Assembly: GCA_021234155.1 (NCBI GenBank)
Contig: JAJEKV010000001.1
Span: 27,483,768 to 27,547,767, forward strand
Direction of reading: 5' to 3'
Source of the DNA: Isoetes taiwanensis
Taxonomy: Eukaryota > Streptophyta > Lycopodiopsida > Isoetales > Isoetaceae
Length of the DNA stretch: 64,000 nucleotides
Part shown: positions 61,700 through 64,000 of the stretch, one piece after another
How positions within the stretch are numbered: position 1 is the first letter of the stretch
How the letters are laid out: each line of letters begins with the position of its first letter
Notes under the pieces: model-generated
Database searches by the model: none
What the model saw: the letters and a program-made list of their open reading frames with translations, nothing else
What the model was told of the DNA's origin: nothing
Made by a program: the position numbers and the translations under genes

Positions 61700-64000
61700 A
61701 TGCCCTGAAGGGACAAAGACACCTCAGCACTCCATACTAAAAAACTAGTGCGTAAACTTCCAATCGCCTCTAATAATCACTGTACAAACTCCCCATTCGC
61801 ATTTACAATGTGAAAAATATCTCGCCAGATGCAAAACTTTGTCTCCTCTAGGCCAGTAAACACAAGAAAACTCAGGAATAGCTTATGTTTGAGTCATGGA
61901 ACTAGAGAGGCTGAAGGTTGCTGAATCCCTTGAAAAATCCATAAACGACGCCGTTTCCAAATCAACCAAACCAACCATGCCTTACACAGATGGAAAGCCT
62001 GCTTCTTAGGAGATGACCATGAAGCTGGAAACACATGAAGTATCTTCTGGCTACACATCCTGATCCGGAACAATGCTCTGACTCAATCCCATGCAGCTTG
62101 CAAATGTGGGCACAAGACTAGACAATGTTCAATGGACTCTCGATGAGAGCCACAGCAAGGGCAAAGAAAACTCACAGCTGGCTTAAATCTATGCACAAGA
62201 ACATTTACCCTAATGCAGCGGTGCACCACTTGCCACAAGAGAACCCTAACCTTTGGTGGGGGGAGAGAGTTCTAAGTCCATGTCCAGATGGAGCGCCAAC
62301 AGGAACCCTGAAGCTTCAGTGCCCACTTGTCAGAAGGAGATAAAGTATCATGAATAACCAACGTCCGGTAACAAGAACGAACAAAACATGACTCATCGAC
62401 CCCCGAATGAACCTTCCAAATCTGAGAGACCACACTTCCCTGGGGGAGAACAGGAATATGCAGTGGAATACAGGAGGCCACTTGCTGCCAGATAGCTCGA
62501 TCACTGCTCTTAAGCTGAAAGAGGGCCTGAAAAAACTCCCAAGGAGCCAGTTGGCCATGCCAATACCAATCCTCTAAGGTGGAGACTGCAGCCCGAGTCC
62601 AATGGGCCTGCGTCCAAGCGTGCAAGCTGGCAGCCAAAGGCAAGTATGTCGGAGGCAGAGGAACCCACAGAAAAGGAGAAGTGTGATGATGTCTACCTGG
62701 AAAAGCACTCGCACATGCTCCCAGGCCCACAGTACACCCTTGAGAAAAGGTGAGGCGTGTGGAAACGGCCTCAAACCGTAAAGCAAGGCCCAAGGCAACT
62801 TCACAGGGACAGATGGCTTGTGAAAAGCCACACAATTCTCGAGGGACTGTAAAAGCAATGCTGCACCTGGAGAGAACTCCTCTTCATGGAGAATACTCCA
62901 AACAAACTTGGAGACTAACACCTTAGAATGCAAAGCCAAATTAAGGATTGCCAAACCCCCATCCTCTCGAGGGCGGAGGCACTTCCACCAGGCTACTTTA
63001 ACCACTGCTCCTTCTGCATCCCCTCCCCAAACAAAGTTTCGGACGATTCTATCCAATTCCTAAACCTTGCATTCTGGAGCTAACATAACAGACATTGTGT
63101 ATACGTGGGTGGGTGCTACAAAGCACTGACTTAGCTACAGTAATCCTGCCTGCCATCGACAACTTACTACCCTTCCACCAATTCAGATGCTTCTGTAGTC
63201 CCTGCAAAATCTCATCCCAGACACCGCCCATAGAGATATCACCCCCAAAAGGAATGCCCAGAAGTCTGGTATATGCATTCACTGGGAGTACCTTCCAAGG
63301 AAAGAGAAACAAACAAGATGGAGGCGGCGTCTCCAAAGCCCACAGAGCCGAACACTTTCCTCAATTAAGAAGACAACCAGAAGCCAAGGAAAATATATCC
63401 AGCAAACCCTTAACATTATGCAAATAGCTTTCTTCTGCTGCCACAAAGAGGAAAGTGTCATCTGCAAACTGATTACAAATTTGCTGACTGTCGTTCTGCA
63501 TCCGAAGGCCATCTACCACTCCCTCATCTACTGCAGTCAAGAGCAATTGTGATAATGCCTCCGCCACCATGGTGAACAAAAATGGGTCCAGAGGGCAGCC
63601 CTGACGAACTCCTCTTCCCATCGAAAAGAACGGGGAGGGCTCCCCTTGGCACACAACTGTAGCTAGTGCTGACGTGTGAAGCTTCATAACTGTTTCTGTA
63701 AAACCAGGACCACAACCCAAAGCCGAAAGCACACTAGACAAAAACTCCCAGCGCACACTGTCATATGCCTTCGCAAAATCGAGCTTAAGATAAACAACTC
63801 CCTGACCTGTTTTCCTAGCCCAATACAAGCCCTCATAAGCTGCAGCAACATTAGTTAAGATGTTTCTTTCTGGGATGAACTCGGACTGAATCTTGTTAAT
63901 AGAGGATGCTAGAACTAGTTTAAGCTTTTCTGCCAAAGCTTTTGCAATAATCTTATACACAGAGGAGAGCAAAGAAATAAGCCTCCAATCATTGATCGTG
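61700..64000 (-). mobile_element. L1-like plant LINE, 3' part (defective, continues past the window)
   Basis: Reverse transcriptase from the window edge: KIQSEFIPERNILTNV, LDFAKAYDSVRWEFL, RQGCPLDPFLFTMVAEAL and NQFADDTFLF (catalytic Asp pair, about 63465). Then LLGIPFGG, WWKGSKLSMAGRITV, RNFVWGG, WWKCLRPREDGGL, and a C-terminal zinc-finger-like C-x-C-C...H-C region near 62110-62165. In-frame TGA at 63361 and frame changes near 63050 and 62575 show decay. The 3' end is not sharply defined (about 61.7 kb). Confidence 0.88.

Overview
This window looks like a repeat-rich nuclear segment of a land plant. A seed-free plant such as a fern, lycophyte or moss relative is most likely, but this is an inference. 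Only two ordinary host genes are clear: an intronless U-box/ARM ubiquitin ligase (35.4-36.7 kb, minus strand) and an 11-exon PRP4-type spliceosomal kinase (56.5-60.8 kb, minus strand). Nearly everything else is transposon-derived or has no recognisable content.

The most unusual part is the first 32 kb, which holds two unrelated large multigene elements. Each has terminal inverted repeats (TIRs). Element E1 (1999-18174) has 27-bp ends with one mismatch. Without a nested Ty3/gypsy insertion (7698-13894, 5-bp target duplication TTAGA) it would be about 10 kb. Its cargo is a BAH-like gene, an intact divergent histone H3 with an elongated loop 1 (CenH3-like), a protein with a long Asp/Glu run, three small coiled-coil paralogues, and a broken minus-strand gene that may be its transposase. 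Ten spaced hairpins of about 66 bp punctuate these genes. Their arms are conserved (GATCACACGACGCGAA and its complement) while their loops are not.

Element E2 (19538-31931) has perfect 25-bp TIRs and a 4-bp target duplication, TAAA. It carries an intact FCP1/NIF-like phosphatase, a broken ParB-like 'DGQH' gene and a broken DUF7869-type transposase-like gene. It has about 20 short palindromes (core TCTCGACTCGCGAGTCGAGA) plus an array of longer imperfect hairpins. The palindromes fall in predicted introns and spacers. E1 and E2 therefore share an architecture (TIRs, several cargo genes, element-specific internal palindromes) while having different transposase-like genes.

The outer regions hold two inverted copies of a microsatellite-bearing repeat (8-692 and 33035-33592), a defective L1-like LINE (61.7-64.0 kb), and two 3' fragments plus one bare tail of a second LINE family that ends in GGACGATAAAA followed by varying microsatellites. 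There are also traces of LTR elements, one tRNA-like SINE head and several small tandem duplications. The long stretches at 36.9-48.2 and 49.4-56.5 kb contain no gene I can support.
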